A DNA stretch of 53,404 nucleotides, taken from the NCBI GenBank assembly GCA_902573425.1, contig CACGJO010000007.1:1-53404 (forward strand), given 5' to 3'. Shown piece after piece: positions 52,479-53,404 of the stretch. A program made the position numbers and the translations under genes. The notes under the pieces were generated by a model. It worked only from the letters and a program-made list of their open reading frames with translations, was not told the origin of the DNA and searched no databases. This DNA comes from an uncultured Pelagibacteraceae bacterium (GTDB lineage Bacteria; Pseudomonadota; Alphaproteobacteria; Pelagibacterales; Pelagibacteraceae). Each line of letters opens with the position of its first letter. The first letter of the stretch is position 1.

Positions 52479-53404
52479 TTTTGAATTTATCTTTCAAAGT
52501 ACAAACAGCCAAAGCAAACCTTAAAGATCTGTTCCACTTTAAAACTTTTTCATAATTATTAAAAACTATATATGCTGGTGATAAAGTTTTTGACCCAGGA
52601 ATAATGTCTTTATCAGGTGTTATAATTGCAGATACAAGATTATCATCAAAAATATATTTTTCAGGTTCTTTTAAATATTTTTTAAAATATTTGGTTTTTC
52701 TTTTATTTTTTAATTTTTTAGCAGAACTATTAAGATATTTTGCTGGTATTTCCTGTTTCAATTCAATTTTATAAAAACATGGTTTGTCTTTTTTCCAGCC
52801 TATTTTATTCATATAATTTGCAGCAGATGCAAATGAGTCATCGATTTTTTTTAACTCTATATCCCTGTTTCCATTGTAATCTATTGCATAATTCTTGATT
52901 GTAGTAGGCATAAACTGAAAATTTCCAAATGCTCCAGCCCATGAACCATAAAGTATATTTTTGTCAATAATATCTTGATCTACCAATTTCAAAAGAGTTA
53001 AAAGTTCATTAGTAAAAAAATCACTTCTTCTTTTATCGTAACTAAGAGTAGCAAGAGAAGAAATAATATCCATTTTTCCAAGATATTTTCCGTAATTCGT
53101 TTCTATTCCCATAAGAGCTAGTAATAGCTCTTTTTCAATTGAAAATTTTTTTTCTATTTCTTTAATAATTAATTTTTGTTTGTTGTATAAATGTAAACCT
53201 TTAGACACTTTATCTTTATTTGCTCTTTTTCTGATATAAGTAAATGTATCCTCATAAAATTCTGGTTGATATCTGTCATATTCAATGACTTTAGATAAAA
53301 ATTTTGCATCATTCATAACTGAATTTACAGTTTTTTGTGATACCCCACTTTTGATAGCAACTAACTTAAAATCATTTAGCCACGATTTAAAATTTTCTTC
53401 AGTA
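52468..53404 (-). CDS. mltB: MltB-like lytic murein transglycosylase, 5' end off the window
   Basis: About 312 codons seen; the frame remains open to the right edge, so the start and signal peptide lie outside. Upstream of the internal Met at 53316 the frame still reads FKSWLNDFKLVAIKSGVSQKTVNSV, the conserved beginning of this family. Catalytic Glu is in LMGIETNYGK; GAFGNFQFMPTTI and DSFASAANYM follow. Cleaves glycan strands of peptidoglycan to 1,6-anhydro ends. First visible gene of the leftward mltB-rlpA-dacA-tmk-holB-metG-tatD array. Confidence 0.92.
   Translation of the reverse strand, partial: TEENFKSWLNDFKLVAIKSGVSQKTVNSVMNDAKFLSKVIEYDRYQPEFYEDTFTYIRKRANKDKVSKGLHLYNKQKLIIKEIEKKFSIEKELLLALMGIETNYGKYLGKMDIISSLATLSYDKRRSDFFTNELLTLLKLVDQDIIDKNILYGSWAGAFGNFQFMPTTIKNYAIDYNGNRDIELKKIDDSFASAANYMNKIGWKKDKPCFYKIELKQEIPAKYLNSSAKKLKNKRKTKYFKKYLKEPEKYIFDDNLVSAIITPDKDIIPGSKTLSPAYIVFNNYEKVLKWNRSLRFALAVCTLKDKFKNEI

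Overview
The window looks like a piece of a SAR11-clade (Pelagibacter-like) marine alphaproteobacterium. The reasons are the very AT-rich, lysine/asparagine/isoleucine-heavy coding, the near absence of intergenic space (many ATGA or TAATG gene junctions), the alphaproteobacterial gene order (eno-ftsB-lipA-ratA, cinA-pgpA-ispDF, ntrYX-trkA, mltB-rlpA-dacA-tmk-holB-metG-tatD) and a complete dmdA-type DMSP demethylation cluster. This assignment is inference from content and order; no rRNA is present.

Region 1 (1-20.2 kb) is core housekeeping. It holds a truncated ppiD-like chaperone, then tpiA-secG-pyrG-kdsA-eno-ftsB-lipA-ratA reading right. cinA/pncC, pgpA and ispDF read left. ntrY-ntrX-trkA-trkH-gpsA-gap read right, followed by a BASS transporter and a PMT-type membrane glycosyltransferase, with a TylF-like methyltransferase convergent. 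The pdhABC-lpd block usual between ftsB and lipA and the dusB-ntrBC block usual between ispDF and ntrY are missing here.

Region 2 (20.3-27.0 kb) is nutrient import. It holds a betaine/DMSP-type binding protein and permease (proX-proW, no ATPase gene beside them), an EgtD-like histidine methyltransferase, and an Fbp-type ferric iron ABC transporter behind two tandem Fur-like palindromes. In both transporter operons a hairpin lies between the binding-protein gene and the permease gene, and the permease starts with a weak codon (GTG or TTG).

Region 3 (27.0-38.2 kb) starts with tRNA-Arg(TCT) and tRNA-Pro(TGG). Three bases after the tRNA-Pro CCA begins a tightly packed rightward array: a FadN-like dehydrogenase/hydratase fusion, DmdC, DmdB, an OsmC protein, a crotonase lacking both catalytic glutamates, an alpha/beta hydrolase, DmdA, an NDUFS4-like Complex I accessory protein, an SbmA/BacA-like membrane protein and an AEC permease. 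Together these would demethylate DMSP to methylmercaptopropionate and carry the CoA thioester onward.

Region 4 (38.2-44.2 kb) has island character. It holds a 409-base gene-free stretch, a small leftward operon (54-residue membrane protein, cupin, Ogt), a tyrosine recombinase preceded by a 14-7-14 inverted repeat, and a leftward glycan cluster (methyltransferase, GT11, GT9-like, GIY-YIG, GT2).

Region 5 (44.2-53.4 kb) returns to core genes: nhaA split over two frames at an A AAA AAC sequence, a glutathione peroxidase, then a leftward array from a truncated mltB-like transglycosylase through a two-ORF rlpA, dacA, tmk, holB, metG, tatD and an MBL hydrolase.
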